Positions 17,231-25,344 of a stretch of 64,000 bases of DNA are shown piece by piece. The number at the start of each line of letters is the position of its first letter. The first letter of the stretch is position 1. A program made the translations under genes and the position numbers. The stretch spans positions 372,001 through 436,000 of the forward strand of contig NZ_JPOJ01000001.1 in NCBI RefSeq assembly GCF_000733855.1. The letters are read 5' to 3'. The DNA is from Methylomicrobium agile (GTDB lineage Bacteria > Pseudomonadota > Gammaproteobacteria > Methylococcales > Methylomonadaceae). The notes beneath the pieces were generated by a model, which saw only the letters and a program-made list of their open reading frames with translations, was not told the origin of the DNA and did no database searches.

Positions 17231-19864
17231 AGACGCGGTGAAATCCACCGCGTGTTTATTCGGGTCAAGCCAGAGCCTTTCGAACTCATCCGCCGAAAGC
17301 GGGGGCGAGAAATAGTAACCTTGAAACTCGTCGCAGCCGTGTGCTTTAAGCACAGCCAATTGGGATTCGTTTTCCACCCCTTCGGCAACCACCGTCATAT
17401 TCAGGCTATGCCCTAAAGCGATGATGGTCTTGATAAATATCGCCTCGCTCGAAGTCGGGTCGCCGGTATAGGCCTGAACGAACGAGCGGTCTATTTTGAG
17501 TACTTGGAGAGGCAATTTTTGCAAATAGGACAAAGACGAATAACCCGTCCCGAAATCGTCCATCGCAATACGAATGCCGCGGCTGCGAATTTGGCATAAT
17601 CGTTCGCACGCCTTATCGATGTCGTGCATGACCAGGCTTTCGGTGACTTCCAGCTCGATCCATTCGGGACTCGTGCCGGTTTCCGCCAGTATGCGGTCCA
17701 GAATCGAAACAAAGTCATCATCCAGCAATTGCCGCGGAGAGAGATTGACAGCGATCCTGAACTCCGCAATTTTGTCTTTCCATGCTTTGGCTTGAAGACA
17801 GGCCATTCTGAGTATCCAGGCTCCCAGCGGAATAATCAGTCCCGTTTCCTCTGCAATAGAAATAAAACGATCCGGAGGCATCATCCCGAAACCGGGCCGT
17901 TTCCAGCGAATTAATGCTTCCGCACCGGCAATACGTTCAAGGGAGCCTCCCACTTTAAGCTGGTAATGCAGTTGAAAATCTTCCTGTTCGATCGCCAGCC
18001 TCAACGCATTTTCCAATAGCAGCCTTTGGTGAGCCGCTTCATTCATGCCCGCTTCGAAATATTGAAATTGTCCGCGGCCTTTGGCTTTGGAAGCGTACAT
18101 GGCGGTATCCGCATGCTTGGTTAAAGTATGAAAATCATTGCCGTCATCGGGAAAAACGGCAATGCCGATACTGGTTGTGACATGTATGGCGTGTTCGGCA
18201 ATCTCTATCGGCTTTTGCACCTCGTCGTTCAAACGCTGGGCCAATTCTGTCGAATCGGCGATTCCTATCAAGCCGGGAAGAATGATGGTGAACTCATCCC
18301 CCCCCAAACGCGAGATCGTATCCGACTCCCTCAGGCAGCGTTGTATCCGGCTGGCGACAATTTTCAGCAGATAATCGCCTACCCAATGCCCAAGCGTATC
18401 GTTAACATTTTTGAAATGGTCAAGATCGAGAAAAAAAACCGCCAAACGGGTATGGCTACGCTGGGCTACCCGAATTTCATGCTCCAGCCTGTCCTTGAAT
18501 AAGGCCCGGTTGGGAAGCTGAGTCAGGGCATCGTAATAGGCGAGTTGCTGAAGCTGTTGCTCTGTCTGTTTTTGCTGGCTGATGTCGGAGCAAACCGCCA
18601 CATAATGCATGAGCTGATCCTGATCGTCATAAACGGCATTGATGCTCGCAAGCATCGGACATAATTCACCGTTTTTTCGGCGATCCCAGATTTCTCCCCT
18701 CCAGGATCCGTGATTCAATAAAGAGTGCCACAGCTGTTTGTAAAATGCCTGATCATGCATGTTCGATTTCAGCAAGCGAGTATTCTTACCCAGGACTTCT
18801 CCCCGCTCATAGCCGGTAATTTCGCAGAATGAGTCATTAACTTCCTGGATAGTACCCTGGGGATCGGTGATAAAAATCGCCTCGCTGCAATTGTCGAAAA
18901 CTTTGCTGCTCAGCCGCAGCCGCATTTCCCGCACTTTCAGCTCGGTGATATTCAGCGCGGTGATGACAGCGCCTTCCAATTTTCCTTGTTCCGAGTGCAA
19001 TACGCTGCTTTTTAGCCAATAGACGGCTTGGGCATTATCGAGATGTTTGCTCAACAGTTCATGTTCGCCGCTGTAACAGCCATTCAACCGAATGGTTTCC
19101 ATCACGACCGAATGCACCGGCCATGGCAGTATGGGAAGACGATCGGCAAGATATTGGCGATCGGCGACAGGCAGCAAATCATCGATGCAGCTCGTCACTA
19201 AATCGGCCTCGGTAAACCCCAACTCGCGCTCCACGGCCGTATTGACCCGGCGAATTCGGCCTTTTTTATCAAAAAAGAACATCAGATCGTCCATGGTATC
19301 CAGAATGCGGTTGACGAAGCGTGCAAACGCTTTCTCCTGCTCGGCCCTTTCCTTGAAGTTCAGCTTTTGCAGCTCCGATTCGCTGAGCATGGCATCCATG
19401 CTGCGGGTGATGACAAGGATTTGCCTCTCTTGCTTCAAATTGGCCATCCGCAGTTGTTCGATCTCTTCACGCATCCGTTCCAGCGCCAAGGAATGCTGGT
19501 CGCCGAAAATCTGGGCGTTTTGATCGACAGGGCCTTCCTCGATCAGGATCACCACGAACCGGCCCTCGACTTTTTCCACGTGATAGCTGTGCGTGTCATT
19601 CAGTGCTTCAATGCACAGTTGGTGCCCGGGGCAAACCAGCATTTTTTCGCCGACCAATGGGCAATGCGTCAGATTGATGCCCTGATGGGGGCAGAAAGCG
19701 GGAAAGGCCTTGAACTCCCCGAGAATCTCGAAAATAAGAATATCGACGACATGCCGGTTGCCCGGCAACTGGATTCGCCCTGTCCAGCGCGGCGGATCGG
19801 CCGAAGAGATAAAAGAGGCCGATTGAACGGGAATAATTGACAATTTCGGGCTATGAGGACTCAT
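17216..19864 (-). CDS. Rieske-PAS-PAS-GGDEF-EAL cyclic-di-GMP enzyme
   Basis: This 882-residue protein has no membrane segment. Domains in order: a Rieske [2Fe-2S] domain (about 20-112) with both ligand pairs, C58-P-H60 and C78-P-G-H81; a coiled linker (about 125-180); PAS (about 183-310); PAS (about 316-430); GGDEF (about 438-600) with intact GGDEF at 521-525 and an RxxD inhibitory-site motif at 512-515; EAL (about 615-865) with EAL at 649-651. The EAL catalytic residues are all seen (N707, E739, D769-D770, K790, E828, Q848), so both synthesis and breakdown of c-di-GMP look possible. The start codon overlaps the protease stop by four bases (ATGA), making it the fourth gene of the hydrogenase operon. 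Inference: the Rieske centre takes electrons or redox state from the hydrogenase and sets c-di-GMP output. Confidence 0.9.
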   Translation of the reverse strand: MSPHSPKLSIIPVQSASFISSADPPRWTGRIQLPGNRHVVDILIFEILGEFKAFPAFCPHQGINLTHCPLVGEKMLVCPGHQLCIEALNDTHSYHVEKVEGRFVVILIEEGPVDQNAQIFGDQHSLALERMREEIEQLRMANLKQERQILVITRSMDAMLSESELQKLNFKERAEQEKAFARFVNRILDTMDDLMFFFDKKGRIRRVNTAVERELGFTEADLVTSCIDDLLPVADRQYLADRLPILPWPVHSVVMETIRLNGCYSGEHELLSKHLDNAQAVYWLKSSVLHSEQGKLEGAVITALNITELKVREMRLRLSSKVFDNCSEAIFITDPQGTIQEVNDSFCEITGYERGEVLGKNTRLLKSNMHDQAFYKQLWHSLLNHGSWRGEIWDRRKNGELCPMLASINAVYDDQDQLMHYVAVCSDISQQKQTEQQLQQLAYYDALTQLPNRALFKDRLEHEIRVAQRSHTRLAVFFLDLDHFKNVNDTLGHWVGDYLLKIVASRIQRCLRESDTISRLGGDEFTIILPGLIGIADSTELAQRLNDEVQKPIEIAEHAIHVTTSIGIAVFPDDGNDFHTLTKHADTAMYASKAKGRGQFQYFEAGMNEAAHQRLLLENALRLAIEQEDFQLHYQLKVGGSLERIAGAEALIRWKRPGFGMMPPDRFISIAEETGLIIPLGAWILRMACLQAKAWKDKIAEFRIAVNLSPRQLLDDDFVSILDRILAETGTSPEWIELEVTESLVMHDIDKACERLCQIRSRGIRIAMDDFGTGYSSLSYLQKLPLQVLKIDRSFVQAYTGDPTSSEAIFIKTIIALGHSLNMTVVAEGVENESQLAVLKAHGCDEFQGYYFSPPLSADEFERLWLDPNKHAVDFTASLNND

Positions 19865-20313
19865 ACGATAACGAGGCCCCGTATCAACCGAACCGTTTCA
19901 ATGACGGCACGCTCGGTTTTCTCCGATAAACCGATAAAGAACGGTCTGACGCCCTCTATTTCAACCCCCACAATCCGAATATCCGGCAAAGGTTCCCGGA
20001 TCGCCTTAAGCGCCTCCAGTAAGTAGGGAATGCCTAGGCCGTGACCGCTCAGCTCCTGCCTTCCTTCAGCCAGATCTTCGGATTTTAATACATAAATTTG
20101 GCCCGGACTCCCGAAATTGGCCAATGCATCGACCAAAATCACCCGGCTGCAATTTTCCAGAAAGCGGAGCGCGTTGAGCCCGGCGACGCCGGCGTTGAAC
20201 ACCTTCACATCGTTCGGCCATACCTGACGGCAAAGCATCTCATAAACGCGCATGCCGAATCCGTCGTCCCCGTGCAATTCGTTACCGAAGCAAACAATAT
20301 GGCACATGTTCAT
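19861..20313 (-). CDS. Hydrogenase maturation protease (HyaD/HupD family)
   Basis: The 150-residue protein belongs to the M52 endopeptidases that trim the C-terminus of the [NiFe] large subunit after nickel insertion. The GNELHGDDGFG start, D62 in ILVDAL, and H91 in SGHGLG match the nickel-sensing residues, with DD in place of the usual DE near residue 16. It starts one base after the large subunit stop codon. Its presence is notable because the large subunit has only a 12-residue tail after the last metal-ligating motif. Confidence 0.88.
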   Translation of the reverse strand: MNMCHIVCFGNELHGDDGFGMRVYEMLCRQVWPNDVKVFNAGVAGLNALRFLENCSRVILVDALANFGSPGQIYVLKSEDLAEGRQELSGHGLGIPYLLEALKAIREPLPDIRIVGVEIEGVRPFFIGLSEKTERAVIETVRLIRGLVIV

Positions 20314-20314
20314 T

Positions 20315-21853
20315 TTAAGGCCATACGGTGAGGCGCTTGCCGGTGTCGAGAAGATGCACGGTACAAACCAGGCAGGGATCGTGGGAGCGAATGATATGGC
20401 CGATTTCCACAGGATCGTCCGGATCCTCGACCGTCAAACCGATCAAACTGCTTTCCCAATGCCCGTGCCGTCCTTCGCTGTCTTTCGGCGAGGCATTCCA
20501 AGCTGTCGGCGTGATGACCTGATAGCGGCTAATGACACCGTCCCTGACCTGCAGCCAATGCCCCAGTGCGCCGCGAGCGGCGGTAACCAACCCAAAGCCT
20601 TCGCCGTCGGGAATTTCTTTGTCGGCAGGCGGAAGGATATGCGGCTCGCCGGGATGCGCGGCCAACTCGTGCAATAGTTGCGACATTGCCTTGAGCAGCC
20701 GCGCCGTACGGTGCAGACGGGCGAACTGGCGCAGCCAGGCATTGCCGCCTTCGGCCCGATAGAGCGCATGAATCAGGGGTTCGCCGTCGATCAGCGCATC
20801 GGCCAGGGGCCCGGTTTGCACCACCTTGTCCCGATAGCGCGGCGCCTTGCACCAGGTATAACGATCGGAATGGGGCTGATAATCGGGGACGGTCTGCCCC
20901 TGAAACGGATGGCGCCCGCCCGGATAAGGAAGAAACCAGGAATAACGCACATGTTCGGTGATTTCGTTCTGGTCGAACGGTTCGATACTCCCGGCATCGC
21001 CATTCAGGAAACCGGCTTTAAACAAGCGTTTGCGGTAAGGAGAGAAATTTTCCACATCTTCCGGATCGTCGTAAGCCCCATAACTGATCATGTGCGGAGT
21101 TCCGCAACCCAGCCGGTGCAGGCCGATCTCGCGGCTCATCCGGGTCAGCAATCCAATGGCGCTGTCGGCATGGGCTTCTCCCGCCTCCAGCCAGTCGAAA
21201 AATTCATCGGCGGATTGCAGCGCCAGCCAATCGTCCAGGGGCGTCCCGATCACGGATTTCTCGAACCACCGCGTCAGCTTGTTGAGCAGCGACAGGCCGT
21301 CGATGAGGTGGCGGCTGCTTGCCGGCGTCGTCACGCCGCCCGGCACCATGTAAGAGGAATGCGGCCATTGGCCGCCGAACAGGGCGATGATCTCGACGAT
21401 ATGCCTCGAATGTTCCAAAGCGCCGCGGTAAATCTCTCCCTGAAACGGTAAGAATGCCGCCCGCGCCTTGTCATACAAGGGCAACGACCGGTATTTAGGA
21501 TGGCAAAAATCGGCGGTGAAAAACAAAAAGGATTGCCTAAGATCGCTTTGCACCGTCTCGGCCATCAGGCACAAATTGCGGATGCGCATGGCGGCGGGCG
21601 GAACCGGCAGGCGGGCGAGATGCTCCAGCGCGAGCACGGCGGCATTCAATTGCGCGGTGCCGCAAATACCGCAGATACGCGGAGTCATGACCAAAGCATC
21701 CATGGGTTTACGGCCCAGGAGGATCTGTTCGAATCCTCTGTAGAGGGAACCCACACAGCGGGCGTCGACAATCCGGCTACCCTCCAATTCGAGTTGGAAA
21801 TCCACGTCCCCCTCGACGCGGTTCATGTCGATTTGGATGATCTTTCTCGACAT
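20315..21853 (-). CDS. [NiFe]-hydrogenase large subunit (soluble, group 2-like)
   Basis: This 512-residue subunit carries the NiFe(CN)2CO active site. The L1 motif is RICGICGTAQ (C61, C64) and the L2 motif is DPCLVCTVH (C494, C497, H500), giving all four nickel cysteines. Where uptake enzymes usually have His at the end of L1 there is Gln (Q68), a feature I recall from sensory HupUV/HoxBC enzymes. Twelve residues follow H500. The NRVEGD start replaces the RIEGH of group 1 enzymes. It lies three bases after the small subunit gene and one base before the protease gene. Subgroup (2b, 2c or other) is inferred, not shown. Confidence 0.9.
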   Translation of the reverse strand: MSRKIIQIDMNRVEGDVDFQLELEGSRIVDARCVGSLYRGFEQILLGRKPMDALVMTPRICGICGTAQLNAAVLALEHLARLPVPPAAMRIRNLCLMAETVQSDLRQSFLFFTADFCHPKYRSLPLYDKARAAFLPFQGEIYRGALEHSRHIVEIIALFGGQWPHSSYMVPGGVTTPASSRHLIDGLSLLNKLTRWFEKSVIGTPLDDWLALQSADEFFDWLEAGEAHADSAIGLLTRMSREIGLHRLGCGTPHMISYGAYDDPEDVENFSPYRKRLFKAGFLNGDAGSIEPFDQNEITEHVRYSWFLPYPGGRHPFQGQTVPDYQPHSDRYTWCKAPRYRDKVVQTGPLADALIDGEPLIHALYRAEGGNAWLRQFARLHRTARLLKAMSQLLHELAAHPGEPHILPPADKEIPDGEGFGLVTAARGALGHWLQVRDGVISRYQVITPTAWNASPKDSEGRHGHWESSLIGLTVEDPDDPVEIGHIIRSHDPCLVCTVHLLDTGKRLTVWP

Positions 21854-21856
21854 AAC

Positions 21857-22798
21857 TTAAGGATCCATCTTTTTATTCAATACCCGCAAAGGCGCCGCTT
21901 CGTGCGCCAAGCTTTTGTACGCCATATAATTGGAGCGCGCCACATCCAACGGCAGGTGTACCGGTACCTCGCCGATTTTTTCGGTGCGGAACAAATCGTG
22001 GTCCAGAGGAAAATCGGGGGAAGTGCAGCCGAAACACGGTACGCCAGCCCGGGTCTTGCTGCTGCGGCCGTTCCAGAGTTCCGTATTGCATATCGCCACC
22101 GTCATCGGCCCCTGACAGCCCAAATTGAAAAACAGGCAGGCCTTATTGCCGAACTCGGCGTCCTCGACATCGTATTCGTGATACTCGATGCGGGTGCAGC
22201 CCTGGTGCACCATGGTATTGAAAAAAGCTTTCGGACGATTCAAATGGTCGAGTTCGACCGGCAGCCCGGAAGCCAGCATGGCCAGCGTTTTGGTCATTGC
22301 ATTGGGATGGGCGGGACAGCCCGAAATATTGATGACGGGAAGTCCCTTGCGCGACCGCCATTCGATCGGCAAAAGTCCACCGGGATTTTTCTTATCGAAT
22401 TGCAGGCCGAGGCAATCGGTAGGATTGGGCGGCGCGGCATGAACGCCGCCGTAAGCGGCGCAAGTGCCCATCGCCACCACGTATTCGGCTTTCTCGACCA
22501 ACTCCCGGACCAGGCTCATTTTGGAGCGTCCGCGATAGGGATCGTACATGCCTGAGCCGTCGGGCCCGGTTATGATGCTGCCTTCGATGCATAAAACATC
22601 CAGTGCTTGCCGATCCGCCAGAATGGCCTCGATCAAGACATCCAGTTTTTTCATCGGCTCCATGGATAAAGATGGCTGCCAGAGTACTTCGATGCCATAC
22701 TCGTCGACAAGGTCTTCCAGAGAGGGACTGTCCGCGCAGAGCATCGACATGGTGTCCCCCCCGCAAGAGCCGGTTTGCAGCCAAAGCAATGCCGTCAC
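21857..22798 (-). CDS. [NiFe]-hydrogenase small subunit with Asp in proximal motif
   Basis: The 313-residue electron-transfer subunit has no Tat signal, so the enzyme is cytoplasmic. The proximal-cluster motif is GSCGGDT, where most enzymes have CxxC, so one ligand is Asp; the other two expected cysteines are in GTCAAYGG and SGCPAHP. Distal ligands (HQGC, ACLFFNLGC) and medial ligands (ICN, PCFGC) are present, giving a complete relay. The start is GTG with a CGGAG ribosome binding site five bases upstream. A run of seven G residues encodes part of the CGGD motif. It is the first gene of the four-gene operon. The upstream gap (22799-22912) is AT-rich and no clear promoter could be assigned. 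Confidence 0.9.
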   Translation of the reverse strand: MTALLWLQTGSCGGDTMSMLCADSPSLEDLVDEYGIEVLWQPSLSMEPMKKLDVLIEAILADRQALDVLCIEGSIITGPDGSGMYDPYRGRSKMSLVRELVEKAEYVVAMGTCAAYGGVHAAPPNPTDCLGLQFDKKNPGGLLPIEWRSRKGLPVINISGCPAHPNAMTKTLAMLASGLPVELDHLNRPKAFFNTMVHQGCTRIEYHEYDVEDAEFGNKACLFFNLGCQGPMTVAICNTELWNGRSSKTRAGVPCFGCTSPDFPLDHDLFRTEKIGEVPVHLPLDVARSNYMAYKSLAHEAAPLRVLNKKMDP

Positions 22799-22912
22799 AA
22801 AAACTCCGATAACGCTTTAAAACTGTAATAATTTTAGTTCAATTGTTACAAGACTATTTACTATTTTTAAACTACCGGCTCATTGCGAGATTTTCTTGCG
22901 CATCGAACGGCT

Positions 22913-23494
22913 TCAATCCCTGACCGCTTCGATCTGAATGATCACTTTGACCTCGTCGGCCAACGCCGGCGCATATTTGTCCACGCCAAAATCGGAGCGT
23001 TCGATCGTCGCGGTCGCGTTCGCCCCGCAGACATTTTTCATCGAGATCAGATTCATTCCGCAGTGGAAGCGGTCCACGGTCAAATGCACCGGCTTGGTCA
23101 CGCCGTGCAGCGTAAGTTCTCCCTTTGCGCCGGTTAATTGTCCCTGCTTGTCGAAGATCAACTGTTTCGATTTGAACAGGATTTTCGGAAAACGCGCGAC
23201 ATCGAGGAAATCCTCTCCCCGCAGATGCTTTTCCAGTTCCGGGAGGCCTGTGCTGATCGAAGCCGCATCGATCGCGACATCGATCGAGCCGCCGGCAGGC
23301 GATGCGGGCGCGAGCGCTATTTTGCCTTCGGTCTGATTGAAACGACCCCGCTGTATCGAAAAACCGAGGTGATCGATTTCAAAGCTCGGAAAGGTATGAC
23401 GCGGATCGACAGTATAAGTGTCGGCTAGCGCCGTCGATGTAAAGCCCGATACAGCGACAGCAGCGGCAAACAACGCGAATAATAAACGGATCAT
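22913..23494 (-). CDS. YceI family periplasmic protein
   Basis: The 193-residue protein has a Sec signal peptide (cleavage near TALA|DTY, about residue 25) and the YceI lipocalin-like barrel, with the family opening DTYTVDPRHTFPSFEIDHLGFS and the C-terminal ERSDFGVDKYAP motif. YceI proteins bind isoprenoid-like or amphipathic lipids in the periplasm. The start at 23494 follows a GAGG ribosome binding site; a frame-open extension of 14 residues upstream lacks one. Confidence 0.9.
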   Translation of the reverse strand: MIRLLFALFAAAVAVSGFTSTALADTYTVDPRHTFPSFEIDHLGFSIQRGRFNQTEGKIALAPASPAGGSIDVAIDAASISTGLPELEKHLRGEDFLDVARFPKILFKSKQLIFDKQGQLTGAKGELTLHGVTKPVHLTVDRFHCGMNLISMKNVCGANATATIERSDFGVDKYAPALADEVKVIIQIEAVRD

Positions 23495-23624
23495 AGGAAT
23501 TTTCCTCAGCAAGGGGGTCAATATTTGTAAATACAATATTAGCGAGTTATCGGAAGTTTTGATTGATTATCAACATAAAAGAAACAATGAATTAATTCAA
23601 TTCCGCTTGATAGTTCGGCAAAAA

Positions 23625-23756
23625 CTAATATACTAATGCCATTGCTTTAGCAAACTCCATGCCAGGTTTTTCGAACAGCCAGTGTCCCCGAGAGGCCGGC
23701 CTCTCGCCTGCCAAGAGTTTCAGCGCGGCATAGCTTCTATTTTCAGCCTTTTTCAT
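23625..23756 (-). CDS. Possible 43-residue protein
   Basis: A short reading frame starts at an ATG with an excellent GAGGAG ribosome binding site four bases upstream. It encodes a 43-residue, basic, partly amphipathic protein beginning MKKAENRSYAALKLL, with GERPAS and HWLFEKPG in the middle and ending MALVY. I do not recognise it. A hairpin lies about 55 bases upstream. Without comparative data it could be chance, but the ribosome binding site is better than expected by accident. Confidence 0.4.
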   Translation of the reverse strand: MKKAENRSYAALKLLAGERPASRGHWLFEKPGMEFAKAMALVY

Positions 23757-23810
23757 ACACCTCCTCGAAGTGTGAAAAAATTCGGAACCTCCACAATCCG
23801 AAGCGTTTGT

Positions 23811-23848
23811 CTCCCGGCGCCCGTAGTAGGCACCGGGAGTATTTTTTT
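23811..23848 (+). terminator. Hairpin with T run (plus strand)
   Basis: CTCCCGG and CCGGGAG arms, extended by GCC/GGC with one mismatch, are followed by seven T residues at 23842-23848. It has terminator form on the plus strand, although no plus-strand gene precedes it. On the minus strand it would be a hairpin in the leader of the small frame at 23625-23756. Confidence 0.5.
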
Positions 23849-23872
23849 GCATTTCCCCCGTTGATTTTCCCG

Positions 23873-24433
23873 TTACGGCGAACCCGCCGATTCCGGCAGC
23901 CAGTCCAATACCTGTTGCCTTGCGCGCTCCGCCAGCTCGGCAAAGCCTTGTACCGCCCCCTGTGCATCGGGACTGATCTTGCCGCTGCGCAAAACGAACT
24001 CCCGCGCACCCAGCTTCTTTTTGCTATCGGCCGCAAACGCTTCGACCGAAAAGTGCATCAGTACAAAAGCACTTCCCGGCGCCTCGAATTGCTGCTCGAA
24101 ATTCACCAGGCGAATCACCAGAGAATAGTTCGGACCTAAGCGCCCCGAACTGAAATGCAGCCTGAGCAGATCCGGCGGAGGCGCAATCCACTGATCCAGA
24201 TTATAGAAACGCACCCGGGTCGGCTGGTCGTAAAGCAGCCGGTAACGGATCCGGTTATCGCTCAGCCATTTCGGCGCAATGACGCGAATTTCCGCGGTCG
24301 CGGCATTTTGCGGGCCGGCCGCCGCCGGCGGAAGCGGGCCAACGCCGAAATCGTGCAGCGCCGGTACCCGCACGGTTTCCGAACAACCCAGCAACAGAAC
24401 GCCGGCGGCATAAAGTAAGCGGTATTTTTTCAT
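23873..24433 (-). CDS. ABC transport auxiliary lipoprotein (PqiC-like)
   Basis: The 186-residue lipoprotein (lipobox LLLGC, cysteine about residue 17) matches the ABC-type auxiliary lipoproteins that partner MCE transporters, as PqiC does in the Pqi system. The motif IRYRLLYDQPTRVRFYNLDQWIAPPPDLL is typical. It is the last gene of the permease-ATPase-MCE-lipoprotein operon and overlaps the MCE gene by four bases. It probably sits on the inner leaflet of the outer membrane. Confidence 0.82.
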   Translation of the reverse strand: MKKYRLLYAAGVLLLGCSETVRVPALHDFGVGPLPPAAAGPQNAATAEIRVIAPKWLSDNRIRYRLLYDQPTRVRFYNLDQWIAPPPDLLRLHFSSGRLGPNYSLVIRLVNFEQQFEAPGSAFVLMHFSVEAFAADSKKKLGAREFVLRSGKISPDAQGAVQGFAELAERARQQVLDWLPESAGSP

Positions 24434-25344
24434 CGAGGCTCCTTATAGCCCGGCTCGCCCGGTGCGGGTTCCTGATCGGGGAGGCCAAAAATCAGCGACT
24501 GCGGGTTATTTTCGAGCAAATTCGCGATTTTGTTCACCTGCTGCGCTGCCGACTGCAACTCGCTCATCAGCTCGTTGACTTTCGGAAGCGTAGTCTGAGT
24601 GACCTGGTCGCTCACTTCGAACCCGGTCTCGGCCAGTCTCTCGGCCTTTTGCTCCAACGCTCTGACATCCTTGCTCAAGCTCTGCAAGTCGTTCGCCAGC
24701 CGATCGATATTGTCCAATGTTTTTCCGGCCCGATTCCCGAGCTTCGGCACCTCGGCCAGCGCCTTGTCCACGCCTTTTTCGAGTTGATTCAACTTATTCG
24801 AGAGGCTTTTCAGATTGTTCAGGATGTCGGTGACGTTCTTTTCGTTTTCATCGCTCAGAAATACGCTGAGCCGCACCATGATATGCTCGGCTTTTTTCAG
24901 AATATCCTCGCCGGTGTTCATCAATCGGTCGGCCAAAGACGGCTGCAGCGGTATCCGATCGGCCGGATCGCTTCCCGGCGGCAGCGGCCCGCCGGGGTGT
25001 TCGGGATCTTCGAGCTGAATTTGAGTCAGACCGGTCACGCCTTTTAACTGCAAGGTCGCGAACACGCCTTTACTCAGCACGATCTCCTTGTCGACCTCGA
25101 TCGGAACCAGGATCGCCCCGGAATCGTTCGGATCGAAATGGATGTCGAGAACTTTGCCGACCGCAATGCCGCGGTAGAACACGGTCGACTCGGGATTCAG
25201 GCCGGTCACCGACTGGCGGGTCGAAACATAGTAGACGTTGCGTTCGCGCTCGAAATGGCCGATCCAGTACACAACCACGGCGGTGGCCGCCGTCAGGACG
25301 ATCAGGAAGACGCCGGTAATCAGCGCATATTTATTTTTGCCCAT
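24430..25344 (-). CDS. MlaD/MCE domain protein
   Basis: The 304-residue protein has one N-terminal membrane anchor (about residues 7-27) followed by an MCE domain (about 38-120, with TVFYRGIAVGKVLDI and GVTGLTQIQLEDP) and a long helical region with coiled-coil character (about 160-280). Such proteins form periplasmic rings or tubes for phospholipid movement between membranes. It overlaps the ATPase gene by 14 bases. Confidence 0.9.
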   Translation of the reverse strand: MGKNKYALITGVFLIVLTAATAVVVYWIGHFERERNVYYVSTRQSVTGLNPESTVFYRGIAVGKVLDIHFDPNDSGAILVPIEVDKEIVLSKGVFATLQLKGVTGLTQIQLEDPEHPGGPLPPGSDPADRIPLQPSLADRLMNTGEDILKKAEHIMVRLSVFLSDENEKNVTDILNNLKSLSNKLNQLEKGVDKALAEVPKLGNRAGKTLDNIDRLANDLQSLSKDVRALEQKAERLAETGFEVSDQVTQTTLPKVNELMSELQSAAQQVNKIANLLENNPQSLIFGLPDQEPAPGEPGYKEPR

